Numbered from the stretch's first letter, positions 1 to 6,141 are shown. The stretch is DNA of 6,473 nt from Lachnospiraceae bacterium (GCA_021200345.1 JAJQGR010000169.1:1-6473), one strand, 5' to 3'. Notes: a model not told the origin generated them from the letters alone. A program made the numbers and translations.

Positions 1-172
1 TGTCAGAGGAGACATTTCCAGAGCCACAGAGGGAAGCGGTCTGGGACTGTCTATCGCCAGAAGTCTTGTGATAGCTCAGGACGGGGAATTTAACATTCAG
101 ATGGACGGAGATCTGTTCAAGGTCACCCTTTCGTTTCGGATCAGGGAAGAAACGGAAGAAGAAAAAATATAA
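1..172 (+). CDS. Sensor histidine kinase, C-terminal end only (5' end outside window)
   Basis: This is the last 56 residues of a two-component sensor kinase, read in the frame starting at base 2 and ending at TAA 170-172. What is visible is the end of the HATPase_c (GHKL) ATP-binding domain. An R-G-D-I-S-R-A-T-E stretch leads into the G2 glycine box GSGLGLSIA (fragment residues 11-19). It is followed by a helix and a final beta-hairpin containing DGDLFKV and TLSF, which closes the fold. The protein ends in an acidic EETEEEKI tail. The DGDLFK ending is common in membrane-bound sensor kinases of clostridia (family knowledge). The H-box, N-box, G1 box, transmembrane and sensing parts lie upstream of the window, so the signal cannot be inferred. 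The gene converges with prs, and its last codons overlap the prs terminator. No T-tract follows the hairpin on this strand, so no efficient terminator for the kinase is seen. Confidence 0.9.
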   Translation, partial: VRGDISRATEGSGLGLSIARSLVIAQDGEFNIQMDGDLFKVTLSFRIREETEEEKI

Positions 173-207
173 GAAAGATGGGGAAGCCTTTCGAAAGCTT
201 CCCCATC
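161..207 (-). terminator. Intrinsic terminator of prs
   Basis: A perfect 11-bp inverted repeat (177-187 with 197-207, GATGGGGAAGC/GCTTCCCCATC) encloses a 9-nt loop. On the minus strand it is followed by a U-rich tract (TTTCTTATATTTTTTC, from bases 176-161), placed 16 bases after the prs stop. This is a strong rho-independent terminator for prs. The U-tract is made from the last Glu/Lys codons of the convergent histidine kinase gene. On the plus strand the hairpin is followed by AGACTGTC without a T-run, so it is probably not an efficient terminator in that direction. Confidence 0.88.
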
Positions 208-222
208 AGACTGTCTGGAGGT

Positions 223-1410
223 TTATTCGGAAATTTTCCTTTCCGCATAGTAACCAATAAGCAGATCATGGATTTTATCCCACGGTTCCAGCTCTCCGGA
301 AATGGAACTGGAGTGATTCAGAAGGTCAATGATGGTAGCAATTTGCTTGCCCATATCTGCGCATAGAAACCAGGGCCTGTTGTGGATTTCCTGCGGCAGA
401 TAGGTCAGATTGGTGACGATCACCTTATCAAAATTCTGCGCCGCATAAGCCCTGTCAAAGGGCTCCAGACCGTTGGTAAACAGACCGAAGGTACAGCAGA
501 TAAACACCCGTTTCGCTCCCATGGCTTTCAGCTGGGCGGATGTATCCAGCATACTTTCTCCGGAAGAAATCATATCGTCTACAATGATGATATCTTTCCC
601 GTGAATATCGCTGCCGAGGAATTCGTGAGCCACAATGGGATTTTTGCCGTCTACGATTACAGAATAATCCCGGCGTTTGTAAAACATTCCTGTATCCGCT
701 CCCATGGCGCTGGCAAAATAGATGGCCCGGTCCAGGGCGCCCGCGTCAGGGGAGATAACAATGGTGTGATCTTTATCCAGAGACAGATCATCCACAGCCG
801 AGGTCAGAGCCTGAATAAACTGAAGAGTGGGCATGTGGTTGTCAAATCCGCCCATGGGGATGGAATTCTGTACTCTGGGGTCGTGGGCGTCAAAGGTGAT
901 GATGTTGTCCACGCCCATTTCGTGAATTTCGGACAGCGCGTAGGCGCAGTCCAGAGACTCCGTGCCGGTTTTGTGATGCTGCCGTCCTTCATAGAGGAAA
1001 GGCATAATCACATTTATGCGGGCCGCATGGCCTTCGCAGGCGGCGATGACGCGCTTTAAATCCTGAAAGTGATCGTCAGGGGACATGTGGTTGGTATAGC
1101 CATTCATTTGATAAGTCAGGGAATGATTGCAGATATCGATCATGATATAGAGATCCTTGCCGCGAATGCTGTCGTAGATCACGCATTTTGCCTCGCCCGT
1201 GCTGAATCTGGGGATCTCATACCTGATAAGGTAGCTGTCTTTGATGTAGCCTTCAAAGGAGAGATCATTCTGAAACAGGCTGTCGGTGCTGTGGCGAAAC
1301 TGCGCCATATACTGATCTACCCGTTTTCCCATTTCAGCCATGGAATCAAGGGCGATGATCCCCAGCGGCGCCACAGGCATTGAACGCTCCAATTCATGTA
1401 AATTTGCCAT
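223..1410 (-). CDS. prs: Ribose-phosphate pyrophosphokinase (PRPP synthetase), long divergent form
   Basis: The product is a 395-residue cytoplasmic enzyme predicted to transfer pyrophosphate from ATP to ribose 5-phosphate, giving PRPP for purine, pyrimidine, His, Trp and NAD synthesis. It shows the two tandem phosphoribosyltransferase-type domains. R143-Q144 fall in the position of the usual RQD ATP-binding motif, and D174-A-H176 with Q181 correspond to DLHAxQ. SPDAGALDRA (220-229) matches SPDxGG. K245-R246-R247 is the catalytic flexible-loop KRR, and VDDMISSGES (277-286) is the PRPP/ribose-phosphate loop. Family members are usually about 315 residues; the extra length is mainly at the N-terminus and C-terminus. 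Departures from consensus are RQD to RQH, DLHAGQ to DAHDPRVQ and a T-G to S-G change in the last loop. The ATG is supported by an AGGAGG 5 bases upstream (1416-1421). It is transcribed alone, divergently from der. Long forms of this kind occur in clostridia (recalled, not searched); activity is inferred from retained catalytic residues. Confidence 0.88.
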   Translation of the reverse strand: MANLHELERSMPVAPLGIIALDSMAEMGKRVDQYMAQFRHSTDSLFQNDLSFEGYIKDSYLIRYEIPRFSTGEAKCVIYDSIRGKDLYIMIDICNHSLTYQMNGYTNHMSPDDHFQDLKRVIAACEGHAARINVIMPFLYEGRQHHKTGTESLDCAYALSEIHEMGVDNIITFDAHDPRVQNSIPMGGFDNHMPTLQFIQALTSAVDDLSLDKDHTIVISPDAGALDRAIYFASAMGADTGMFYKRRDYSVIVDGKNPIVAHEFLGSDIHGKDIIIVDDMISSGESMLDTSAQLKAMGAKRVFICCTFGLFTNGLEPFDRAYAAQNFDKVIVTNLTYLPQEIHNRPWFLCADMGKQIATIIDLLNHSSSISGELEPWDKIHDLLIGYYAERKISE

Positions 1411-1454
1411 GCCATCCTCCTGTAAGGTTTCATTTTTTTACAAATTTCCATACA

Positions 1455-1484
1455 ATTTTAAAACATTTCATAGTGACACGTCAA
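1455..1484 (-). promoter_or_regulatory. Predicted sigma-A-type promoter of prs
   Basis: On the minus strand, TTGACG (plus coordinates 1479-1484) and TAAAAT (1455-1460) are separated by 18 bases. Each hexamer matches the consensus at 5 of 6 positions. Transcription would begin near 1448, giving a leader of about 38 nt with the AGGAGG before prs. The -35 box directly abuts the -35 box of the der promoter on the other strand. Not experimentally supported. Confidence 0.65.
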
Positions 1485-1501
1485 GAATAATTTGATAAAA
1501 T
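1473..1501 (+). promoter_or_regulatory. Predicted sigma-A-type promoter of the der-plsY-gpsA cluster
   Basis: GTGACA (1473-1478) and TAAAAT (1496-1501) are separated by exactly 17 bases, and each matches the consensus at 5 of 6 positions. A TG at 1493-1494 gives an extended -10 element. Transcription would start near 1508, leaving a leader of about 31 nt before the der ATG. This is the only good promoter seen upstream of der and would serve the whole plus-strand cluster. Confidence 0.7.
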
Positions 1502-1538
1502 ACACCTCAGTATATTATCATTTGAAAAAGAGGTATTC

Positions 1539-2879
1539 ATGGCAAAAAAATCTTCACGCCCCATCGTAGCGGTGGTGGGCAGACCAAATGTGGGCAAATC
1601 CACATTTTTTAACGTGATGGCTGGTTCCGATATATCTATTGTCAAGGACACGCCGGGAATCACAAGAGACCGTATTTACGCGGACGTGTCCTGGTTAAAT
1701 TATCAGTTTACATTGATCGACACAGGCGGCATTGAGCCGGACAGCAAGGACATCATTTTATCCCAGATGCGCTCCCAGGCGCAGATTGCCATCGACACTG
1801 CGGATGTTATTTTATTCATGGTAGATGTAAAGCAGGGCCTTGTGGACGCGGACGGTAAGGTGGCAGATATGCTGCGCCGCAGCAAAAAGCCTGTTCTTCT
1901 GGTAGTCAATAAGGTGGATGCCCCGTCGAAACAGATGGCGGATGTGTACGAATTTTATAATCTGGGGATTGGAGATCCCTGGCCCATTTCCAGCGTCAAC
2001 CGTATCGGACTGGGGGACATGCTGGATGAGATGGTGAAATATCTGCCTGCGGAGGCGATGGAGGAGGACGACGACGACCGCATCCGGGTCGCTATTGTAG
2101 GCAAACCAAATGTGGGCAAATCTTCTCTGATTAACAGGCTGTTGGGAGAAGAGCGTCTGATTGTGTCTGATATTGCCGGCACCACCAGGGACGCTGTGGA
2201 TACGGAAGTGAAATATCATGGAAAATCCTATATTTTTATTGACACGGCGGGGGTTCGGCGTAAAAATAAAATCAAAGGGGAACTGGAGCATTTCATGATT
2301 ATCCGGGCGGTGGCCGCTGTGGAGCGGGCCGATGTGGCGGTGCTTATGATCGACGCTACAGAGGGAATCACCGAGCAGGACGCCAAGATCGCCGGGATCG
2401 CCCATGAACGGGGAAAGGCCATGATCGTGGCGGTCAATAAATGGGACGCGGTGGAAAAGGACGATAAGTCAGTTTACCGTTTCCAGGAGAAAATCCGCCA
2501 GACCCTGTCGTTTATGTCCTACGCGGAGATTATTTTTATCTCTGCGCTGACAGGACAGAGACTGGGAAAGCTGTATGAAACCATTGATATGGTGGCGGCC
2601 AATCATGCCATGCGGATTTCCACAGGTGTGCTGAATGAGATTCTGGCTCAGGCCGCGGCCATGCAGCAGCCTCCGTCTGATAAGGGAAAGCGCCTTCGTA
2701 TGTATTACATTACTCAGGTATCCGTGAAGCCGCCTACCTTTGTCATCTTTGTCAACGACAGGGAGCTGATGCATTTTTCCTATACCAGATACATTGAAAA
2801 TAAGATCCGGGATACCTTTGGTTTCAAAGGCACACCGCTTCATTTCATTATCAGAGAGAGAAGCAAAAAGGAGCAATAA
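1539..2879 (+). CDS. der: Ribosome biogenesis GTPase Der (EngA)
   Basis: Der is an essential bacterial GTPase that assists late assembly of the 50S ribosomal subunit in the cytoplasm. The 446-residue product has the family-specific layout of two tandem G domains and a C-terminal KH-like domain. The first G domain carries GRPNVGKS (14-21), a switch region with GITRDR (40-45), DTGG (61-64) and NKVD (124-127). An acidic linker with EEDDDD (175-180) precedes the second, with GKPNVGKS (188-195), AGTTRD (213-218), DTAG (235-238) and NKWD (300-303). The last ~90 residues form the KH-like ribosome-binding module. Length and motifs are normal. The start at ATG 1539 follows a modest AAGAGGT site at 1528-1534 and gives the usual short lead-in to the first P-loop. 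It is the first gene of the cluster; plsY begins two bases after its stop, implying co-transcription and probable translational coupling. Confidence 0.98.
   Translation: MAKKSSRPIVAVVGRPNVGKSTFFNVMAGSDISIVKDTPGITRDRIYADVSWLNYQFTLIDTGGIEPDSKDIILSQMRSQAQIAIDTADVILFMVDVKQGLVDADGKVADMLRRSKKPVLLVVNKVDAPSKQMADVYEFYNLGIGDPWPISSVNRIGLGDMLDEMVKYLPAEAMEEDDDDRIRVAIVGKPNVGKSSLINRLLGEERLIVSDIAGTTRDAVDTEVKYHGKSYIFIDTAGVRRKNKIKGELEHFMIIRAVAAVERADVAVLMIDATEGITEQDAKIAGIAHERGKAMIVAVNKWDAVEKDDKSVYRFQEKIRQTLSFMSYAEIIFISALTGQRLGKLYETIDMVAANHAMRISTGVLNEILAQAAAMQQPPSDKGKRLRMYYITQVSVKPPTFVIFVNDRELMHFSYTRYIENKIRDTFGFKGTPLHFIIRERSKKEQ
2868..2873 (+). promoter_or_regulatory. Ribosome-binding site of plsY, inside the end of der
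   Basis: AAGGAG lies within the final codons of der and 8 bases before GTG 2882. It fixes the GTG as the plsY start and means that ribosomes finishing der pass over this site, favouring translational coupling. Confidence 0.8.
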
Positions 2880-2881
2880 TC

Positions 2882-3535
2882 GTGGAAAGAATCATTTGTC
2901 TGTTCCTTGGCTATGCGCTGGGGAACTTTCAGACTGCCTATATTATAGGCAGAATTCATCACATTGACATCCGGGAATACGGCAGCCATAATTCCGGCAC
3001 CACCAACGCGCTGCGGGTGATGGGCAGGAAAACGGGTCTGATTGTGCTTGTGGTGGACATCTTAAAATGCGGGATCGCTATTGGGCTGACCAGGCTTTTG
3101 TTCGGTTCAGGCCATGCTGACATCATTTACGTGCTGATGATGTACGCTGTGACGGGGACGATTCTGGGACACAATTTTCCTATTGTCATGGGATTTAAGG
3201 GAGGAAAAGGAATTGCCTGCACCGCGGGAATGGTCTTTTTTTACCATCCTTATCTGATCCCGGCGGAAGTGATCATTTTCTTCGCTGCTTTCTTTGCAAC
3301 CCATTATGTGTCCCTGTGCTCCCTTCTGTCATATACCGGGCTGTTGATACAGATGATCATTCTGGGTCAGAACGGTTATCTGGGAGCTTTGAGTGCGGCA
3401 CAGCTGGGAGAAATCTATGTACTTACCTTTTTCCTGACAGTTATGGCTTACTGGAAGCACCGGGAGAATATGAAAAGGCTTATCTCCCACACGGAGCACA
3501 AGACCTATCTGTCAAAGAAGAAAGAGCAGCAGTAA
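2882..3535 (+). CDS. plsY: Acyl-phosphate:glycerol-3-phosphate acyltransferase PlsY
   Basis: PlsY is an integral membrane enzyme that transfers an acyl chain from acyl phosphate (made by PlsX) to position 1 of glycerol 3-phosphate, the first committed step of phospholipid synthesis. The 217-residue protein is very hydrophobic, with about six or seven predicted membrane segments. The three family motifs are present: DIREYGSHNSGTTNALR (29-45) for motif 1; GHNFP with FKGGKGIA (95-111) for the glycerol-phosphate-binding motif 2; and H193-xx-N196 with E205 in motif 3. Two positions normally Gly are His: the third residue of GSGN (H36) and the residue two before the motif-3 Glu (H203). The C-terminus is a basic cytoplasmic tail. 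Translation starts at GTG 2882 with AAGGAG 8 bases upstream. It sits between der and gpsA, whose product supplies its substrate. Confidence 0.95.
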   Translation: MERIICLFLGYALGNFQTAYIIGRIHHIDIREYGSHNSGTTNALRVMGRKTGLIVLVVDILKCGIAIGLTRLLFGSGHADIIYVLMMYAVTGTILGHNFPIVMGFKGGKGIACTAGMVFFYHPYLIPAEVIIFFAAFFATHYVSLCSLLSYTGLLIQMIILGQNGYLGALSAAQLGEIYVLTFFLTVMAYWKHRENMKRLISHTEHKTYLSKKKEQQ

Positions 3536-3544
3536 CTGGGAGAA

Positions 3545-3550
3545 AAGGAG
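3545..3550 (+). promoter_or_regulatory. Ribosome-binding site that fixes the gpsA start
   Basis: AAGGAG ends 5 bases before ATG 3556. The gpsA frame is open much further upstream, into plsY (to at least 3316), but those upstream codons lack family similarity. This site, and the Rossmann glycine motif starting at residue 8, select 3556. Confidence 0.85.
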
Positions 3551-3555
3551 AGAAT

Positions 3556-4566
3556 ATGGCTAAAGTTGGAGTCATCGGGGCCGGCGGCTGGGGAACAGCG
3601 CTGTCGGTTCTTCTGGCGGGAAATCAGCATGAGGTCACCCTCTGGTCCATAGTGGACGCGGAGGTGCAGATGCTAAGGGAATACAGGGAACAGAAAGAAA
3701 AACTGCCGGGGGTGATTTTGCCGGAAAGTGTGGCTGTTACGGGAGATCTGGAAGCCTCTATCAGGGGAATGGATCTGGTGGTGCTGGCAGTGCCCAGTGT
3801 CCATATCCGCTCTACCGCGGCAAGCTGTGCTCCATACATTGCTCCGGGGCAGATTGTTTTAAATGTGGCAAAGGGCATTGAGGAGGCCACGCTGTTGCCC
3901 ATGGCGGATGTCATTGCGCAGGAGATTCCTCAGGCGGATGTGGCGGTAATGTCCGGTCCTACTCACGCGGAAGAGGTGGGAATCGGAATGCCCACTACCA
4001 TTGTGGTGGGTGCGAAGAGCAGGAAAACCGCGGGCTTTTTGCAGAATATTTTTATGAATGAGAGATTTCGCGTTTACATCAGTTCTGATATGCTGGGCAT
4101 TGAGCTGGGCGGATCGCTGAAAAATGTGGTGGCCCTGGCTGCCGGTATTGCGGACGGCCTGGGATACGGAGACAACACCAAAGCGGCGCTGATCACCAGA
4201 GGCCTGGCGGAGATTTCCAGGCTGGGAATTGCCATGGGAGGAAGAGCGGAGACCTTTGGCGGTCTGACCGGTATGGGTGATCTGATTGTCACCTGTGCCT
4301 CCGTCCACTCCAGAAACCGTAAAGCCGGATATCTGATCGGACAGGGCTATACCTATGAACAGGCCATGTCGGAGGTAAAGATGGTGGTGGAAGGCGTATA
4401 CAGCGCCAGGGCAGCGATTATGCTGGGTCAGAAATACAACGTGCGGCTGCCGATTATTGAGGAAGTAAACGCGGTGCTGTTTGAAGGCAGAAGCGCCAGG
4501 GACGCGGTCAGTAATCTGATGCTGCGGGATAAGAGGCTGGAATACCCGGTGGTGGACTGGGAATAG
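3556..4566 (+). CDS. gpsA: NAD(P)H-dependent glycerol-3-phosphate dehydrogenase GpsA
   Basis: GpsA is a cytoplasmic enzyme that reduces dihydroxyacetone phosphate to sn-glycerol 3-phosphate, the backbone for phospholipids and the direct substrate of PlsY encoded just upstream. The 336-residue product has normal family length. The N-terminal Rossmann fold carries GAGGWGTALS (8-17), VVLAVPS (75-81) and VAKGIE (104-109). The signature SGPTHAEEV (133-141) and the following MPTT precede the C-terminal all-helical substrate domain. That domain contains SLKNVVALAAGIADGLGYG (187-205) with the putative catalytic K189, NTKAALITRGLAE (207-219) and FGGLTGMGDLIVTC (234-247), then SRNR (252-255). No catalytic residue appears lost. 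The start at ATG 3556 is set by AAGGAG. It lies 20 bases after the plsY stop and is clearly in the same transcription unit. I see no intrinsic terminator after it. Confidence 0.97.
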   Translation: MAKVGVIGAGGWGTALSVLLAGNQHEVTLWSIVDAEVQMLREYREQKEKLPGVILPESVAVTGDLEASIRGMDLVVLAVPSVHIRSTAASCAPYIAPGQIVLNVAKGIEEATLLPMADVIAQEIPQADVAVMSGPTHAEEVGIGMPTTIVVGAKSRKTAGFLQNIFMNERFRVYISSDMLGIELGGSLKNVVALAAGIADGLGYGDNTKAALITRGLAEISRLGIAMGGRAETFGGLTGMGDLIVTCASVHSRNRKAGYLIGQGYTYEQAMSEVKMVVEGVYSARAAIMLGQKYNVRLPIIEEVNAVLFEGRSARDAVSNLMLRDKRLEYPVVDWE

Positions 4567-4656
4567 ACCTGTTCGCGGAACGTAAGGACGATGCGTCTGT
4601 GAGTCGTTGGGAGTCTGAGGCGGGTTTTCTGTGGGGCCTGGAAAGAAGGAGGTAAT
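4567..4656 (+). other. Intergenic gap gpsA to MBL-fold gene, with a strong ribosome-binding site
   Basis: The 90 bases hold no convincing terminator (only a 4-bp GTTC/GAAC hairpin at 4571-4581 without a T-run) and no recognisable -35/-10 pair, so read-through from gpsA is likely. AAGGAGGT at 4646-4653, four bases before ATG 4657 as measured from AGGAGG, is a near-perfect but closely spaced Shine-Dalgarno site for the next gene. Confidence 0.6.
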
Positions 4657-5400
4657 ATGAGAGTTACCTATACGGGACAGTGTGGATATGTCGTTGAAAC
4701 GGGAATAGCGAATATTGTGTTTGATTTTTGCGGAGGAAAGCTGCCTGAGATGAAAGAGGACATGCCTTTGCTGGTGTTTGTCTCCCATGACGGCGGGCAT
4801 CATTTCTCCCCGGAAATTTTTTCCTTTATCTCTGAATATCAGAACGTGCAGTATTTTCTTTCTCATGACATTCTGCTGACGGAGGAGCTTCAGAGGCAGT
4901 ATGGCATCACCAGGAGTGTGATGAAAAAGATTTCTTTCCTGCCGGAAGGAGTACGCAGGGTCATTCCCTTAAGAGGGGAGAACGGTGAAAATGACTATAT
5001 TATCATGGAGACCATCAAGACCTGCAGGGATGGAATTGCCTGGCTTTTGAATGTGGCGGGAAAGCGTATTTATTATGCCGGTGACATGAACTGGTGGGTT
5101 TGGGAGAATGATTCGAGACAGATCTTCAATCAGCGTACCGCAAGATTTAAGCACTATATGGAAACGCTTTATGACAGAGATATCTATCTGGCCTTTGCCA
5201 ATCTGGTTCCCGGACAGGGAAAATACAGCTGTCTGGGAATTGAGTATCTGCTGAATACCGCACCGGTGGCTAACGTGGTTCCTATGGGTTTTGATGAGCA
5301 TGCGGAGGAGGTCCTTACATATGAACGGGAGCGCAGGACTAAGAGTCTGCCAACGAAAGTGCTCTCTCTTTTGAAGCCGGGAGAATCGTCAATTTTATAG
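4657..5400 (+). CDS. MBL-fold protein with degenerate metal-binding motifs
   Basis: This 247-residue protein resembles the MBL-fold hydrolases of clostridia that start with a Gly-His-Ser/Cys-Gly strand and carry an AGDLNWW motif. Here the N-terminus reads VTYTGQCGYVVE, followed by FVSHDGGHHFSPEIF (41-55), YYAGDMNWWVWE (139-150), a helix ending FKHYMETL and VVPMGF (207-212). Aligned by eye to the usual HxHxDH signature, only the first and last His remain (H44, H49); the second His is G46 and the Asp is H48. The conserved Asp of AGD is kept (D143), but the His two residues before it in many relatives is Tyr (140), and the late PMH ligand is Gly (211). It may therefore be catalytically altered or inactive. 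No signal peptide or membrane segment is seen. It is probably co-transcribed with gpsA. Substrate and role are unknown. Confidence 0.8.
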   Translation: MRVTYTGQCGYVVETGIANIVFDFCGGKLPEMKEDMPLLVFVSHDGGHHFSPEIFSFISEYQNVQYFLSHDILLTEELQRQYGITRSVMKKISFLPEGVRRVIPLRGENGENDYIIMETIKTCRDGIAWLLNVAGKRIYYAGDMNWWVWENDSRQIFNQRTARFKHYMETLYDRDIYLAFANLVPGQGKYSCLGIEYLLNTAPVANVVPMGFDEHAEEVLTYERERRTKSLPTKVLSLLKPGESSIL

Positions 5401-5505
5401 CAATATTTGAAATTATTCACAAAATTGCCCGGGTAAAATTTGTGTAAAGTCACGAAATTTTTCTGTGCAAAAGAAAAAAGGTTTTTAAATTTCCCGGAAA
5501 AGGGG
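5401..5505. other. AT-rich intergenic region with imperfect dyads
   Basis: Two imperfect dyads lie between the MBL-fold gene and the carD-like promoter. The first (5418-5444) has CACAAA/TTTGTG arms around TTGCCC-GGGTAA. The second (5451-5467) has CACGAAA/TTTCTGTG arms. A further short palindrome, TTTCCCGGAAA (5490-5500), falls in the predicted promoter spacer. The first dyad could form a weak hairpin, with a T5 run only at 5458-5462, too far away for a typical terminator. They may be operator sites; no binding protein is suggested by the sequence. Confidence 0.35.
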
Positions 5506-5511
5506 TATAAT
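5484..5511 (+). promoter_or_regulatory. Predicted promoter of the CarD-like gene
   Basis: A consensus -10 hexamer TATAAT lies at 5506-5511. The best -35 candidate is TTTAAA (5484-5489), 4 of 6 matches with a 16-base spacer. Transcription would start near 5518, giving a leader of about 53 nt. The weak -35 with a perfect -10 is compatible with activator dependence, but that is inference. Confidence 0.6.
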
Positions 5512-5570
5512 TATAAATAAGAAGAAATAGAATCATTTTATGTGGGTAATTTCAAAAGGAGGGAAGCAGA

Positions 5571-6074
5571 ATGAGATTTGAAACAGGTATGCTCGTGGTA
5601 CATCCGGTGTATGGCGTCTGCAAGGTGGAGCATATCGGGCCTGTCGACAGGAAGCTGGATAAATCGCAGAGGTCTTTTTACAGGCTGGCTCCGGTGTATG
5701 ATTCCAAGAGCACGCTTTTTGTCCCTGTGGACAGTGAGAATTTTGATCTGCGTCCGGTGATGACCAAACAGAGCGCTGAGGAGCTTGTCAGTCAGATTCC
5801 GGAGATGGAACCTGTCAAAATTACAAATGAGAAGGAACGGGAGAAGATTTTTAAGGAAATGCTCCATACCGGCGATCACAGAGATACGATCCGGGTGATT
5901 AAGACTATATATAAACGCCGTCAGGATCGCATGCGCGCCGGTAAAAAGAATATGTCCATGGATGAAAAATATCTGGGAATTGCCAGGGACCGTTTAAACG
6001 GGGAGCTGGCTGTGGCCCTGGGAATTGAGAAAAGCGGCGTGGACGCTTATATTTCCGATATGCTGGAGCGCTGA
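5571..6074 (+). CDS. CarD/CdnL-family RNA polymerase-binding transcription factor
   Basis: CarD/CdnL proteins bind the RNA polymerase beta subunit through an N-terminal Tudor-like domain and stabilise open promoter complexes through a helical C-terminal domain. In this 167-residue protein the N-terminal domain is clear: GMLVVHPVYGVCKVEHIG (6-23) matches the G-x-x-V-x-x-P-x-x-G-V start. A beta-rich segment follows, with FYRLAPVYDSKSTLFVPVD (36-54). The C-terminal part (about 85-167) is helical and basic, with R-x-I-K-T-I-Y-K-R-R (108-117) and an ending GELAVALGIE (144-153) typical of the family. There is no tryptophan in the whole protein, whereas well-studied CarD proteins use a Trp in the C-terminal domain to contact the upstream edge of the -10 element. 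The ATG is preceded by AAAGGAGG (5555-5562) at 8-base spacing. It is monocistronic: own promoter before it, intrinsic terminator after. The family call is firm; target promoters are unknown. Confidence 0.88.
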   Translation: MRFETGMLVVHPVYGVCKVEHIGPVDRKLDKSQRSFYRLAPVYDSKSTLFVPVDSENFDLRPVMTKQSAEELVSQIPEMEPVKITNEKEREKIFKEMLHTGDHRDTIRVIKTIYKRRQDRMRAGKKNMSMDEKYLGIARDRLNGELAVALGIEKSGVDAYISDMLER

Positions 6075-6095
6075 AAATCATAAAAACAAAGCTGG

Positions 6096-6129
6096 CACAC
6101 AGGCAGGTTGGACTGTCTGTGTGTTTTTT
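6096..6129 (+). terminator. Intrinsic terminator of the CarD-like gene
   Basis: An 11-bp stem (CACACAGGCAG 6096-6106 with CTGTCTGTGTG 6113-6123, one G-U pair) with a 6-nt loop is followed at once by six T residues (6124-6129) and preceded by an A-rich tract. It starts 21 bases after the CarD-like stop codon. This is a textbook rho-independent terminator, separating the gene from yicC. Confidence 0.93.
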
Positions 6130-6141
6130 ACTGTTTTTGGC

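Noticed and set aside
382..1059. Long plus-strand open frame opposite prs
   Set aside because: It is the antisense shadow of prs, with no recognisable motifs and no good ribosome-binding site; the minus-strand frame has clear family motifs throughout.
1411..1452. Possible leader peptide start (ATG) in the prs 5' leader on the minus strand
   Set aside because: It is out of frame with prs, has no ribosome-binding site, and runs into prs without an early stop, so it is not attenuator-like.
3316..3555. In-frame upstream extension of gpsA overlapping plsY
   Set aside because: The frame is open by chance inside plsY; the extra residues precede the Rossmann motif without family similarity, and ATG 3556 has a well-placed AAGGAG.
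4571..4597. Small hairpins after gpsA as a terminator
   Set aside because: Stems are only 4 bp and no T-run follows; read-through into the MBL-fold gene is more likely.
3859..4866. Minus-strand open frame of about 335 codons across gpsA and the MBL-fold gene
   Set aside because: Antisense shadow spanning two well-supported genes and the gap between them; composition is His/Gln/Arg-rich as expected from reverse reading.
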